Source of the DNA: Scytalidium lignicola
Taxonomy: Eukaryota; Ascomycota; Leotiomycetes
Direction of reading: 5' to 3'
Assembly (NCBI GenBank): GCA_002812745.2
Contig: NCSJ02000283.1
Span: forward strand, 1-56,333
DNA: 56,333 nt
A model generated the notes under the pieces. That model searched no databases, was not told where the DNA came from, and saw nothing but the letters and a program-made list of their open reading frames with translations. This document shows positions 32,209 through 45,100 of the stretch, piece after piece. A program made the translations under genes and the position numbers. The first letter of the stretch is position 1; each line of letters opens with the position of its first letter.

Positions 32209-33049
32209 ATGGCTTCAAGGTGAGACATATACTTTCTTAACAAAGATCCAGTGAATGCCTTTTATCTACTATGACTTTTGCAGAGCTGAAGATAGTGGCT
32301 TGAACAAAAAGTAATTTGGAGGAATATTTTGAATGAGGCTCTAGCAGCCCTTCTCAGCAACATCCTTCTCATTTAGCAAGAATATCAACTGAACTTTTCC
32401 GCGATCTAGGTTCGGAAGCTCACACCTTCATCAACGCGATCCGCGCAGCGCGCTTTTCGAGAACTATAATGGTGGCGTGAATGAACGGACACGCAATGTG
32501 AGCTCGAGTCCGAGTCGTCTAGGGAGTTACGGGGGAGGATACGGATACTCTGGTGCTGCAAACGGGCTTGGAGGATTAGGACCCGGCTCTATAGGAGCAG
32601 GCAGTTATCGGCCGGCGACGCCGAATTCAAAGTAAACATCTACACTGCTGGGGAAGAGAATGATGGAAACTGACATATTCTGTGTGGCAGGGGACAGTAC
32701 AGTGATGCAGTACTCAACGAGTTAGAAAGCCAGAATGATGGCCAAGTAGAAGGGATTATGGGTAAAGTGAGGCAGTTGAAAGATGTAGGCACACACAGCA
32801 ACATTGAGATTTGGTTTCGGACAACTAATTAGAAGCATCTAGATGTCTATAGCCATTGGTGATGAAATTCGGGAATCTTCAGCTTTGGCGGAGAAGATGA
32901 ACGAGTCCTTTGAGAACACTCGAGTCCGGTTACGGGGCACAATGAATAGGATGTTGCTGATGGCTGAGAGGACTGGAGTGGGTTGGAAGGTCTGGCTTGC
33001 ATTCTTTGCGGCTGTTGCCTTCCTGTTCTTCTACGTCTGGGTGTTCTGA
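32209..33049 (+). CDS. BET1: ER-Golgi SNARE Bet1
   Basis: Bet1 is a Qc-SNARE on ER-derived COPII vesicles and the early Golgi. Four exons, 32209-32219, 32410-32631, 32691-32784 and 32843-33049, join in phases 2, 2 and 0 and give 177 residues. The first exon has just 11 nt (MAS plus two bases) followed by a 190-nt intron. After a Gly/Ser/Tyr-rich N-terminal part, the SNARE helix runs from about residue 88 (LNELESQNDGQVEGIMGKV) to 145 (NRMLLMAERTG), and the tail anchor is WKVWLAFFAAVAFLFFYVWVF at the extreme C-terminus. The last intron has two AGs 10 nt apart; the second keeps the frame. The match to fungal Bet1 is good, though the Sft1 paralogue is related. Confidence 0.88.
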
Positions 33050-33278
33050 TATGAGGTGTATATATGTTGAGCGCTTCCTGCATGCTTATTCATATGTGGA
33101 TTCGGCATCACCTAGGGTGAGAAAAACACCGGCGATCTGGTTTTAGGCGTTCCTGCATGATGTACATGATAGATTTCTACATTGCGGACTAGGAATGGTT
33201 GCTTAGTTTAATAAGGCTTTAATTTACACCACAAACTCCTGTCATTCTTGTTGGGAGAGACCGTCCTGAGTTGTATCA

Positions 33279-34418
33279 TTATTGTCCACGCCGACCACGT
33301 AAACCAAACCTCTGTTCGGGACTGCTTCCCATCTGGCTGCTCGAGTCGCGTGAAATTAAGCCCTCAAGGTCCATACTGTTTTGTGTTCCATCACTCCGAA
33401 CCATGCTTATAGCCGCTGGATGGCCGCGAGACAGATCACCAGCATCCAGGCTATCCTCTTCATCACTACTGGTCAATTCGGCCTCGGTATCGGTGTGTTC
33501 ATAACCCTCAATCTCCGCGTCGGGTATGTCAGCGTCCAGATCCACGCCCATTTCCATATCCATATCCTCTTGATGATCTCCACGCCCATAAAGGAGGTCT
33601 TCTTCCTGGAGCATATGGGATTGGTCTGCATCATCAGCGACCGAGCCAGCATCATCTCCAAATCTCGCAGTTCTGACATCCTCTCCTCGGGCCAGTGCCT
33701 CTCGATAGACATCATCTGGCATTCTTGCCCCAAGAGTAGTCCTGGGAGCCTGGTCCACATCATCCTCCTCCTCCTCCTCTACCTCCTCGTCATCATCGTC
33801 CCCATCCTCTTCCTCATCAGAACTCTCCGAGTCTACGCCATCGGAATCTAACCGAGTTGTCTCGGCCTCCGGAACATCATCATCCAGATCTCGGACTTCT
33901 TCCTCGGGAACGTCTCCGAGCTCGCCCAGTTCCATCTCGCCAGCACCCTCTGCTGCCGCTGCCGCTTCGGCCAATTCCTGGGCGAGTGCCTCGCGCCTTA
34001 ATGCTTCCTGATGCTCTTCCATCTCGCGTTTCTCTTCACGCAGCTGGTGTAGAGATTTAGGAATTCCGGGTGGTTTGATCCACGTCGCGCCGTAATCCTG
34101 CACATTGTGTTTCCTCCGTTCCATGTACTCCTCATCCAGGCGAAGACGGGCTAAGGGAGACCGATGGAGCGTTTGGTGACGCCGATGCGAATGTGAGCCA
34201 TTTGCCTGGTTCTGGTGGTTATTCGTGGCAGAGGTATCGAAGTTATTTGACGTGGATTCCGGTTGGTATGGTGCGTCATTGACACTGTGAGATGACTTGT
34301 ACCACAGCGTGTACGACTGCGGTCAGTTGAGCCTTGCGAAGCTAAATCGAAAGAAAGGGGAAAGGGGAAAAGCGACCATACTTACATCGCGAGGGGCAAG
34401 ACTGGGTAGGGACAACAT
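33279..34418 (-). CDS. Anaphase-promoting complex subunit Apc15/Mnd2
   Basis: Apc15/Mnd2 is a small regulatory APC/C subunit involved in checkpoint-complex turnover and, in yeast, in restraining meiotic Ama1. Two exons, 34418-34386 (11 codons, MLSLPSLAPRD) and 34316-33279, join in phase 0 across a GTAAGT..CTGACCGCAG intron and encode 356 residues. The conserved part is N-terminal: SYTLWYKSS directly after the intron, then LRLDEEYMERRKHNV and YGATWIKPPGIPKSLHQ. The rest is highly acidic low-complexity sequence rich in Asp/Glu, with a basic C-terminus (GLRGRRGQ). The long acidic tail is usual for fungal members. Identification rests on the N-terminal block. Confidence 0.88.
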
Positions 34419-35739
34419 GTGGCATGTCTAATTTTCGCCGTTGTCGTGTTAATGATGAGTCGCGTGTGGACGAGCGCAATCTGCTTCTTCCTCTAAGCTG
34501 GTGGTGCGCGAAACGAGAGCGACGCTGGCCACAGCCTTGCCAATGCCTACGGTTGATTTGGTCAGCCTCACGTTTTTCCTTGCCCACGCGCATCGTTAAA
34601 TTGTTATTACAGTATAATTCTAGCTCTGGGCCGAGGAGGGGGTCCACTCCGGTCTTCTTTTCCCCGTTGTTCGGGAAAAGGTTTCTTCACCCAGGACTCG
34701 GCCTATTTCGCACGATGCCATCAAATCTTTTTATGTCATGGGCGAGCCTCTGCCGTTGCTGCGATGTCGCTCTTTGCGCACTGCATCTCGGACCCGCCCA
34801 GCTCAAATCCACGAGCATCTCTTGCGCACTCCAGCAGCAGGCGCATGGGAAAGGAGAACGAGGAAGAGCTGCGACATCACAATCAGACGACCCATTCCTG
34901 TCAAGACCAGGCGACTGAGGACACCGACAGGATTTGCAGAATTCAGCATCAGCAGCAGCAGCAGTGGTCGCGCAGTGGGTATTTCCACTCGTTCCGGCGG
35001 TGCAGCACTCCAGCAGCTGCTGAGGCGGCCTCGAAGGGATGGGCATTTTTACTGTTTGGAGCTTGTTTGTACAGTACTGGGCCTGACCTTCACGCTCTGC
35101 CGTATTTATTCACCTGCTTTTCTTCCCACTGCTGCATCCCGCATCCCACCACACACCTACTCTTCTCTGACTGACTCTTTGCCCACCCCTCCACCAAGTT
35201 TTGCGGCACGCAGCACGCAATGATCCAGGCCAGAAGCAGACCGGACAAGCCCCGTTCGGCCATCCGGTGCGTATGATTGCACAGAGTAAGAATGCTTCTG
35301 CTGGGTGATACAACGTCAAGTGTGATGTTTTTTTGGCAGCTCTTTTCTTTTTTGGGTTTTTGGCTTGGAGTCTCAATTGATGACGTGGGGAAGGGAGCCA
35401 GGGGCCAACAGCGCCGCGGACAAGCACGAGCATGAGCACGACCACGACCACGACCACGAAGCATCGCTCCCGCAGCTACGGAGGGGTATGCTGCTCTATC
35501 TTTCTTTAATCTGCCCACCCTGATTGGCTAGTTGACCGCACGGTGAATTTCATGTGTCGATAAATCGACTGTAAGGTACGCACGGACCACATGGTGCCAT
35601 GTGCCAACGCTGTCAGGCTGCTACCCACGGCGCCGCACGCAAGAGATGAGGATGAGAGAGAGAGGAAGAGCAGGAGATACCGTACGAGAGAAAAACCAGA
35701 GATGGAACACGCGGGGATCAGGTATCTACAGTACATGCC

Positions 35740-35740
<1 letters not shown>

Positions 35741-35776
<36 letters not shown>

Positions 35777-35780
35777 GTAT
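35741..35780. repeat. GTGTAT microsatellite, six units
   Basis: Six perfect GTGTAT units from 35741 to 35776 plus a partial GTAT, read directly. Confidence 0.95.
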
Positions 35781-38486
35781 CAGGACTTGCTGCACTCTCT
35801 CGTACAGATCTACATAGTTTAAGAATGGACTGACCGTGACTTGTGATTTCCGACTGTGACTACGAGTAAGCGTAAAAAACGGCTGCTCGAACGAACATTG
35901 ACCACCGGCACCAGCGAGAAACTTTGAATATAACTGGTTGGTTGGCGATAGCTGACTCCAAGCAGTCCTTTCTTTCTCTCTATTACTTGACTTTCTCTTC
36001 AGTCGTCTTTCCCCTTTCCCTGCTTGCTCACACAAGAGGAGCCAAAGTATTGTAACCGCAGCAATCATCCATAAACACAGCACCTGCCACTTTACCTATC
36101 TTGTCCCTCGCACTCACAGTTGATGTGGCCTCCCACGCTGCACTTCGATCCAGGGCTCAGGGCCAAGCCCTTTCCTGCTGGCTGCTTAGCTTCGACTCCA
36201 CAGTACTGTCCTGTACGTACAGTACTGAGTACGGTAGCAAGCAAGGAGGCGCGACAAAACCCTGCCAAGGGCAACTTTAGGAGAAACTGCTGCATGGCTC
36301 GGGATACCCAGATGGAGTGTAGCATCAGCAGCATGCGTCTTGGGCCTTAAGGTGGGAGATGCAGGAGATGCAGGGCGAGATGGGACATTGCCCAGCCAGG
36401 GATCAGGGTCTGCACACCCCTACGGGAAAATGGCCTCTGGAATCTCAAGTCGGCGCGCACGCGCTTGGGAGGACAAACGGGATTTTGACCATTGGATCCC
36501 ATCTGAGTGGTCCGGCAAGCTGGAGAACCCCATCCCCACCAAACGCCCACCACCACACACCCAGTGCTCCCTTCTCACCCCTCGTGCTACGTAGCAGCGA
36601 AGGAGGATGAGAGAGGAGAGGGGGGGAAAAAAGACAGACGGACCCCCATTGATCATGAAAAACGCACCAGCAAGCGACAAAACGGGCGATATCGGCCTCG
36701 CATTCCCCCACTACACGCCATGGTCCCGTGTCGCTGGCCTGCAAATCGCCGTGTCGCAAGAGGATTATTCGGAATGAACCACCGTGGGTCAGCTCTCTCT
36801 CCTGCTCCTGCAATGGTGTTTGCTGTGGTGCTATAGGTGGTGCTACAGATGGGTGCTGGCAATTTTACGGTACTGCCGCGCTCGCTGGGGGGATTTTTCT
36901 TCTTGCAGCTGTCTTTTTGCCACCCAGTTGCAGCGACCAGCAGCTTGATACGTGCAAATAACACAGGACAGCAGAGAGAGTACTCTTGCTGCGCCGGTAC
37001 GATTCAGTACTTGTACACTGTACTTCTAAGGCAAGCATCTTCATCGATTCAGGCAAACTCTCTTCCCTGGAAGAACACCAGCGGGGATTAGCATGAAGCT
37101 GGCTGGCTGGGTAGTGCCCACGGTGCCCTCGTCGATTGTGGTTGGCGAACTTGTAATTATTGGACCAACCTGGGTTGGAGAAAATGCCAACGTCCGTCCC
37201 ACACACGCACCGACGATGTCGTACTTTTTCCACGCAGCCATACGGGGTCCCTGGCCCTAATCCAAGCAAGACCGGCATGTACAGTAATACAGTAAGTAAT
37301 TGCATGCCTGCTGCTGCTGCTTGGCAGCCTGCAGGCCATGCAAAAGTCAAATATTCAAGTGTGGGGTTTAGATTTCCGAGGCTGTGGCCTGCAGCACCAC
37401 ACAACCCCGTACAGGCTAGCAATCCTGTCTTCCTTGCCAGCGAAAGGGGGGAGGGCACAACTTGAAATCAGGACGACTGGCAAAAGCAAAACAAAAAAAA
37501 ACATCTAATGAGGTGGTACTATGTAGAAGTATTGTATCGTAATTTTCGTACTATGTACTCGTATATCAAGCATCTAACTCACACACCGCTCCGGAGGCTG
37601 TGAATACTGTGGAATTGGTTATTACGTCGATGTCAGATTGAGGAGAGGAGAGAGCGAGAGGGAAGAAGAAGGATGTAGTTAACAATAAACCCAATTGGCC
37701 AACGAGCACCGGCCGAATTGCATGCAAAAACTTTACTCTTACTGTGCAGCACAAGGACGAGATCGGAGAGCCTAGTACGGTGGTGACTTCTGAATACCGC
37801 CACTGCCGTAGCCTGACCAGGGTTGTCGACGGTGTTTCTCTCCTCATGTCTGGACTAGATTGGCTACCGCGGAGTCCTGAGATCTCGGAGAAGCTAGTGC
37901 TCTTTGCTACGTCTCCTCTAAGTGCTCGGTGCTGTACGAATTACCAGGAGTAGAAGTGGGAGAAAGTCCCATACTTGTACAGTACATGGTAAATTATCAA
38001 CCACCCTCCCATGCCTCCAATGCCTCCACAACAGCAGAGAGAATCATGCCTGGCCTGATCTGCCGGTGCCACCAATCTCCGGACGGTGCGTGTCGTAGTG
38101 TAGTGGACTGTAATGTGAATGATTCCAATGGCCTTCGAGAGCAATTCGGTCCTCTGCTACCCGAACTGGATGGATCTGGGTCTCTGGTTGCGGATTGCTA
38201 TGGCTCGGTGTTTGGCTTGCTGGTGCCATAAAAAAATTGCTGCCTCTGTTCTGGCGCGCGGCGGCGGAAACCGCCCAGGCTTCAGGGCTTCAAGGCTCAG
38301 GCTAAGATCTTTCCCCACTTCCCAGACCAAACCGCAACCTCACGCCCACCTCTCACCACTAGAGGGCGACGTGCCCTCCGATAAATAAATGGCTTGAAAT
38401 TTCTTTCGACGTCCTCTTACCTTCCCTCCCTCCTCCTCTTCTTTCTTCCTTCTTCCCTCTCGATTTCCCGACCGATCTCTGCTCAG

Positions 38487-38502
38487 TTGCTTGCTTGCTT
38501 GC
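38487..38502. repeat. TTGC tetranucleotide repeat, four units
   Basis: Four TTGC units within the CT-rich putative leader of the glutamate synthase gene. Confidence 0.85.
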
Positions 38503-39148
38503 TTCTTCCTGCCAGAACCTCCTCTCCCCGCCCCCAAAAAAGGTGCATCTTAGATGTGAGTAAATCGCCCTCCCCCTCCCCTGCACTGCTTGCTACGTTT
38601 CCTCTCCCCCGCCATTGGCCGAGGCTTGCTCGCCGCCAATCGCTGTATCGCTGGAAAGCACGGTCATCCATCCAACCCGCACGACAGAATACATCATTGC
38701 GCAGGAGCTGGTCGCCTCGCCCGCACAACAGCTCAGCTCAGCAATCGTAGAGTATAGCAGAAGGACGGCCAGCGCAAAATGTCAGAACCGCCTTAAATCG
38801 CATTGACATCATGCTGTGGCGATTGATACCTATCTAAACCTCATTTGGGCCCAATAGAAGTGGCTGGCTGCCCAAAGCTGCTTTCCCTCGTCAATTGGCG
38901 TATTTTCACATGCAGAGAAAATAGTGGTTTTCTCTCTTTCCCCTCAATTATCACCCGAATCATCTCATATTCAGCAAAGTTTTAACTTTTTTTTTATTCG
39001 GAANTTTTTTTTATTAAATNAAAACGTTCTAGATCACTGACTTCATAAATCCACAAATAGTGCATTTCAAAAACCATAAAAGTGCATTGCAAAACTGCCG
39101 CACGCCTCAAAACAAACACCTTCAAGAGTTCCAGCCGGCCTCCTCGCC

Positions 39149-42100
39149 ATGGGACGAGGAGAGTTTGACGATAGGGACACCAATATTGAAGACGAATACC
39201 ATCCATATGAGTATCAGACCGATGGCAATGGATCTTGGGCCGGCGCTCTTCCGGTGAAGCAGTAAGTAGCCTGTTCCCAAGCCTTAACTCAGCACAATAT
39301 CTAATGCCCCGAACAGAGGATTGTATGATCCAGGCTTGGAGAAGGATGCTTGTGGTGTTGGTTTTGCCTGGTAAGAATTCGCTCGTGGAAATGTTCGCAT
39401 CGCATCTACCTAGGACACTGACATTTGCAAAAGCCATATAAAGGGCAAGGCAAGCCACAAAATTGTGAGCGATGGTACGTTGGAAGCTCCATATGTATGT
39501 TCGTTCATGTTCGATTATGCTAACTGATCTGTTCCCTAGCTCGAAACCTACTGTGCAACATGACCCATCGTGGGGCTGTGGGTTCTGATGCGCGAGATGG
39601 TGATGGCGCTGGTGTGATGACCTCGATCCCTCACAAGTTCTTCGTAAAGAATTTCGAACGTGAGACAGATATAAAGTTGCCACCGGTAGGCCAGTATGCG
39701 GTAGGCAATCTCTTCTTTAAGCCAGACGAGGAGACCTTGCATGAGTCAAAGGCGCAGCTGGAAGAAATTGCACGGCTATTGGGCCTGAGAGTTTTAGGAT
39801 GGCGAGAGCCTCCAAAGGATTCTACGCTCCTTGGCCCTGCTGCTGCTTCTCGGGAACCCATCATCCTACAGCCATTCGTCGTTCTAGCATCCGCATATGG
39901 AACTGGCAATGCGCCAGAGATTACAGACCCCGAGAAGTTTGATGAGAAACATTTCGAGAGACAACTTTATGTGCTACGAAAGCGTGCCACCCATACAATT
40001 GGCCTGCACAACTGGTTCTACCTTTGCTCCCTCTCCAACAAAAATATAGTATACAAGGGACAGTTAGCGCCTGTTCAGGTTTATCAGTACTATTATGATT
40101 TGGTTAATGCTGATTACGAAGCCCATTTCGCTCTCGTACATTCACGTTTCTCCACCAACACNTTTCCCATCTTGGGATCGTGCGCAGCCGCTGCGATGGG
40201 CAGCGCACAATGGTATGGGAAACAACGTCTACTATCCTCTAGATAATAAGCCTTTACTGACGCATTTAAAACAGGTGAAATTAATACTCTGCGGGGCAAC
40301 AAGAACTGGATGCGCGCCCGAGAGGGTGTCATGCAGTCGGACATCTTTGGCGATGACCTCGAATCGCTCTACCCCATTGTGGAAGATGGCGGTTCTGATT
40401 CAGCCGCATTTGACAATGTTTTGGAATTGCTGACCATCAATGGTGTTCTATCTCTGCCTGAAGCCGTTATGCTCATGGTACCAGAGGCCTGGCAGGACAA
40501 TCCAGCCATGGACCCGGCCAAGGCAGCCTTTTACGAATGGGCTGCTTGCCAGATGGAACCATGGGATGGGCCCGCTCTCTTTACCTTCGCTGATGGACGA
40601 TACTGCGGAGCTAACCTTGATAGAAATGGCCTTCGACCTTGCCGCTACTACGTTATGGATGATGACAGGATCATCTGCGCCTCTGAAGTCGGCACGATTC
40701 CAGTTGATCCAGAGAGAGTGGTGCTGAAAGGTCGACTACAACCTGGAAAAATGTTACTTGTCGACACGCTAGCTGGTCGTATCATCGATGATGCTGAACT
40801 GAAAAGTACTGTGGCTCACCGTCATGATTTCAAGGCCTGGCTTCAAAAGGAGCTTGTATCTCTACCCCATATTCATGATGAACTTATGAAGGCAGGCGCT
40901 GTGGACTTGGTTCCGAAACCTGATGATTTTCCGATTCAGGAAGACCCCATGCTTCGCGCATTTGGTTATTCGTTCGAACAGGTCAGCTTGCTCCTGGCAC
41001 CTATGGCATCAGACGAGAAAGAGGCACTAGGTTCGATGGGCAACGATGCCCCGCTGGCATGTCTTACCCCAGTTCCTCGATTGCTGTATGAGTACTTCAG
41101 ACAACTATTCGCTCAAGTCACAAATCCACCTATTGATCCAATTCGGGAGGCAATTGTCATGTCACTAGAGTGCTATGTTGGGCCTCAAGGCAACCTACTT
41201 GAAATGGATTCTTCTCAGTGTGAAAGGTTGTTAATCCCAACGCCCGTTCTGTCTATTCCAGAATTCAATGCTTTGAAGAACATTAATACACTATATCCAA
41301 AGTGGACTGTCAAAGTCATTGACTTGACTTTCCCTAAATCCGAAGGAGTAGAAGGATATATAAGGCATCTGGACGAAATATGCGATCAGGCCACCGCTGC
41401 TATTGAAAATAAGGACCGCATCATCATCCTGTCTGACCGGGCGACCTCTGCTGACCGAGTGCCTGTTTCCACACTGCTTGCTTCCGCTATGGTTCATCAT
41501 CATCTCGTCACCAACAAATGGCGGTCATTGGCAGCTTTAGTTGTCGAGACTGCAGAAGCCCGTGAGGTTCATCATATGTGTGTCCTTGTTGGTTATGGTG
41601 CGGATGCCATTAATCCTTACCTTGCCATGGAGTGTATTCTAAAGCTCAACCGCGAGGGTTTGATCCGAAAGAAGCTCAGTGACGAGGCCCTTATTCGTAA
41701 TTACAAATATTCTGCGGACGGAGGTATCCTGAAAGTCATGAGCAAGATGGGTATTTCCACTCTAGCAAGTTACAAAGGTGCTCAGATCTTCGAGGCTCTG
41801 GGTATCGATGATTCTGTTGTCGATCGATGCTTCAAGGGTACTGCAACCAGAATTAAGGGTATAACGTTTGAGCTCATTGCGGAGGATGCTTTCCGATTCC
41901 ACGAGAAAGGTTTCCCTTCGCGATATACCGTCAGCGTTCCTGGCCTGGTTGAGTCTGGCGAATATCACTGGCGTGATGGTGGAGAGGCCCATATCAATGA
42001 CCCCGTGTCTATTGCCAATATCCAAGATGCCGTTCGAACTAAGAATGATAAATCATATGAAGCATACTCACTCTCAGAATATGAACAAATCAAGAGCTGC

Positions 42101-45100
42101 ACTCTCCGAGGCCTTCTCGATTTCAAATTTGACGAAGCCACACCGGTACCCATTGATCAAGTCGAACCCTGGACCGAGATTGTACGAAGGTTCTGCACTG
42201 GTGCCATGTCCTACGGCTCGATCTCGATGGAATCTCACTCAACACTTGCTGTGGCTATGAATCGTCTAGGTGGCAAATCGAACACTGGTGAAGGTGGTGA
42301 AGACCCTGAGCGTTCAGAGAGAATGCCAAATGGCGATACAATGAGATCAGCTATCAAGCAGGTCGCTTCTGGACGATTTGGAGTTACATCCAACTACTTA
42401 GCTGATTCAGACGAACTTCAAATTAAGATGGCTCAGGGTGCTAAGCCTGGAGAGGGTGGTGAGCTTCCAGGCCACAAAGTTTCCAAATCCATTGCACGAA
42501 CTCGTCATTCCACTCCCGGAGTCGGTCTTATCTCCCCACCACCTCATCACGATATTTACTCTATCGAGGACTTGAAGCAGTTAATTTATGACCTGAAGTG
42601 TTCTAATCCACGCGCAAGAGTCTCCGTAAAGCTTGTCTCAGAGACTGGTGTCGGTATCGTCGCCTCCGGAGTCGCAAAAGCTAAAGCCGATCACATCCTG
42701 ATTTCAGGACATGATGGTGGAACTGGTGCATCTCGATGGACAGGTATCAAGTATGCTGGTCTACCATGGGAACTCGGTCTTGCAGAGACACATCAAACAC
42801 TAGTACTTAACGACCTTCGAGGCCGTGTGGTCGTTCAGACCGATGGACAGCTGCGTACTGGTCGTGACGTCGCGATTGCTTGCTTGCTTGGCGCAGAAGA
42901 ATGGGGGTTTGCGACGACTCCTCTCATTGCCATGGGATGTATCATGATGCGCAAGTGCCATGTATGTATAACATTCACTCTTTTAATTGAAATTTTGAAT
43001 GCTAACGTTAATTTTTTTTTAGTTGAATACATGTCCCGTTGGCATTGCCACCCAGGATCCCGAACTTAGAAAGAAGTTCAAGGGTACACCTGAGCATGTC
43101 ATCAACTTCTTCTATTACATTGCCAACGAATTGAGAGCTATCATGGCAAAACTTGGATTCAGAACCATCAATGAAATGGTTGGCCATGCCGAAGCTCTAC
43201 GTGTTCGAGATGATCTTCGAACAAACAAAACCCAAAATATTGACCTCTCTCTAATCCTCACACCTGCACACAAGCTTCGACCAGGAGTTGCAACATTTAA
43301 CGTGCGAAAGCAGGACCATCGTCTTTATGTCAGACTCGACAATAAGCTCATCTCCGAAGCTGAATTGACTCTTGACAAAGGTCTTCCCTCTAGAATCGAG
43401 TGCGACATTGTTAACACTGATCGAGCCATGGGTACTTCCCTGTCCTACCAAATATCAAAGCGATATGGTGAGGCAGGTCTTCCAACTGATACCGTACATG
43501 TGAACATCAAAGGCTCTGCAGGTCAATCTTTTGGTGCATTCCTGGCGCCTGGAATCACGCTAGAGTTGGAGGGTGATGCTAATGACTATGTTGGAAAGGG
43601 CCTGTCTGGTGGCCGTCTGATCGTCTACCCTCCCCGCACCGCTGTATTCAAAGCGGAAGAGAATGTTATCGTTGGAAACGTCTGTTTATACGGTGCGACA
43701 AGTGGTACTGTATTCTTCCGCGGTGTTGCTGCCGAACGATTTGCTGTCCGAAACTCTGGTGCTACCGCTGTTGTTGAAGGTGTTGGTGACCACGGATGTG
43801 AATATATGACTGGTGGACGTGTGCTTATTCTTGGAAGCACTGGTCGCAACTTCGCCGCTGGGATGTCTGGAGGTATTGCATATATTCTTGACCTCAAAGG
43901 CGATTTCATGTCTAAGTTGAATCCCGAGATGGTTGAAGCTTCTGGCCTTGAAGATCCAGCCGAGATCGCCTTCGTACGTGGACTGATAGAGGATCACCAC
44001 CACTACACTGGATCAGAACTTGCTGCACGCATACTTCTGGACTTTAACCGAGCCCTCTCACACTTTGTGAAGATCCTTCCAGTTGACTACAAGCGTGTTT
44101 TAGAGGAAGAAAAGGCCAAAGAAGCTGAGGCGAAGCGTGCCGAGTTCAGTCTTCCAATACTCCCTAGCACTCCAGCCCAGGACAAAGAGAAACCAGTGGA
44201 GAAGAAGTCGGATCTCCAGGATATAGAAGAGACTATCGGTGATGCCGCTGTCGAGAAGAAGCGTTCGCTAGTGCTCGATAAGACCAAGGGCTTCATGAAA
44301 TATCAACGACGTTCCGAGAAATACCGCTCTACTAAAGTTCGTATCCGCGATTGGGCTGAACTCTCCAAACGCCTTGATGAGGATGAACTAAAGTATCAAT
44401 CTGCTCGATGCATGGACTGCGGTGTTCCATTCTGCCAGTCTGATTCAGGCTGCCCAATCTCAAACATTATCCCGAAATGGAACGAACTTGTCTTCCAGAA
44501 CCAGTGGAGAGATGCACTTAATAGACTGCTCATGACGAACAACTTCCCCGAATTTACTGGGCGTGTCTGTCCCGCTCCTTGTGAAGGTGCCTGTGTTCTC
44601 GGTATAAATGAGGATCCTGTGGGAATCAAATCAATTGAATGTGCTATCATTGATCGAGGATTTGACATGGGCTGGATGGTCCCAACACCGCCTAAAGTGC
44701 GTACTGGAAAGACTGTTGCTATCATTGGCGCTGGGCCTGCTGGACTCGCCGCTGCCGACCAACTCAACAAGGCTGGCCATTTGGTGACTGTTTACGAGAG
44801 AGCAGATCGCCCAGGTGGCCTGCTTATGTACGGCATTCCTAACATGAAGCTAGACAAGAAGATCGTTAAGCGACGAACAGATTTCATGGCTGATGAGGGT
44901 ATCAGATTCAAGTGCGGTGTTGCGGTAGGAGAGGATATTAAGCTCATGGACTTGAAAGCGAGCCATGACGCTGTCGTGATCGCGACGGGTGCTACTGTTG
45001 CAAGAGATCTGCCTATTAAGGGTCGCAACCTTGAAGGTATCCATTTTGCTATGGAATTCCTACACCGCAACACCAAGTCGCTGCTTGATTCCGAACTTAC

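Larger units (their letters stand above)
34419..39148. other. 4.7 kb gene-free divergent region between APC15 and glutamate synthase
   Basis: No supportable gene. Open frames of up to about 200 codons exist on both strands but overlap each other, are rich in low-complexity residues and have no domain. The region carries a GTGTAT microsatellite, a TTGC array, several GTACAGTAC-like palindromes (35069-35077, about 36201-36232, about 37010-37025, about 37976-37985), and near its right end a CT-rich tract (38401-38530) followed by a donor-like GTGAGT, which looks like the transcribed leader of glutamate synthase. Two N bases lie at 39004 and 39020. Confidence 0.5.

Noticed and set aside
34424..35223. 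Several overlapping open frames on both strands next to APC15
   Set aside because: They lie over CT/GC-rich leader-like DNA and none shows family-like sequence.
36865..37458. 197-codon minus-strand open frame in the APC15-GLT1 gap
   Set aside because: No domain, Cys/Ser-rich noise-like composition, overlaps other equally long frames on the opposite strand, no supporting splice or start context.
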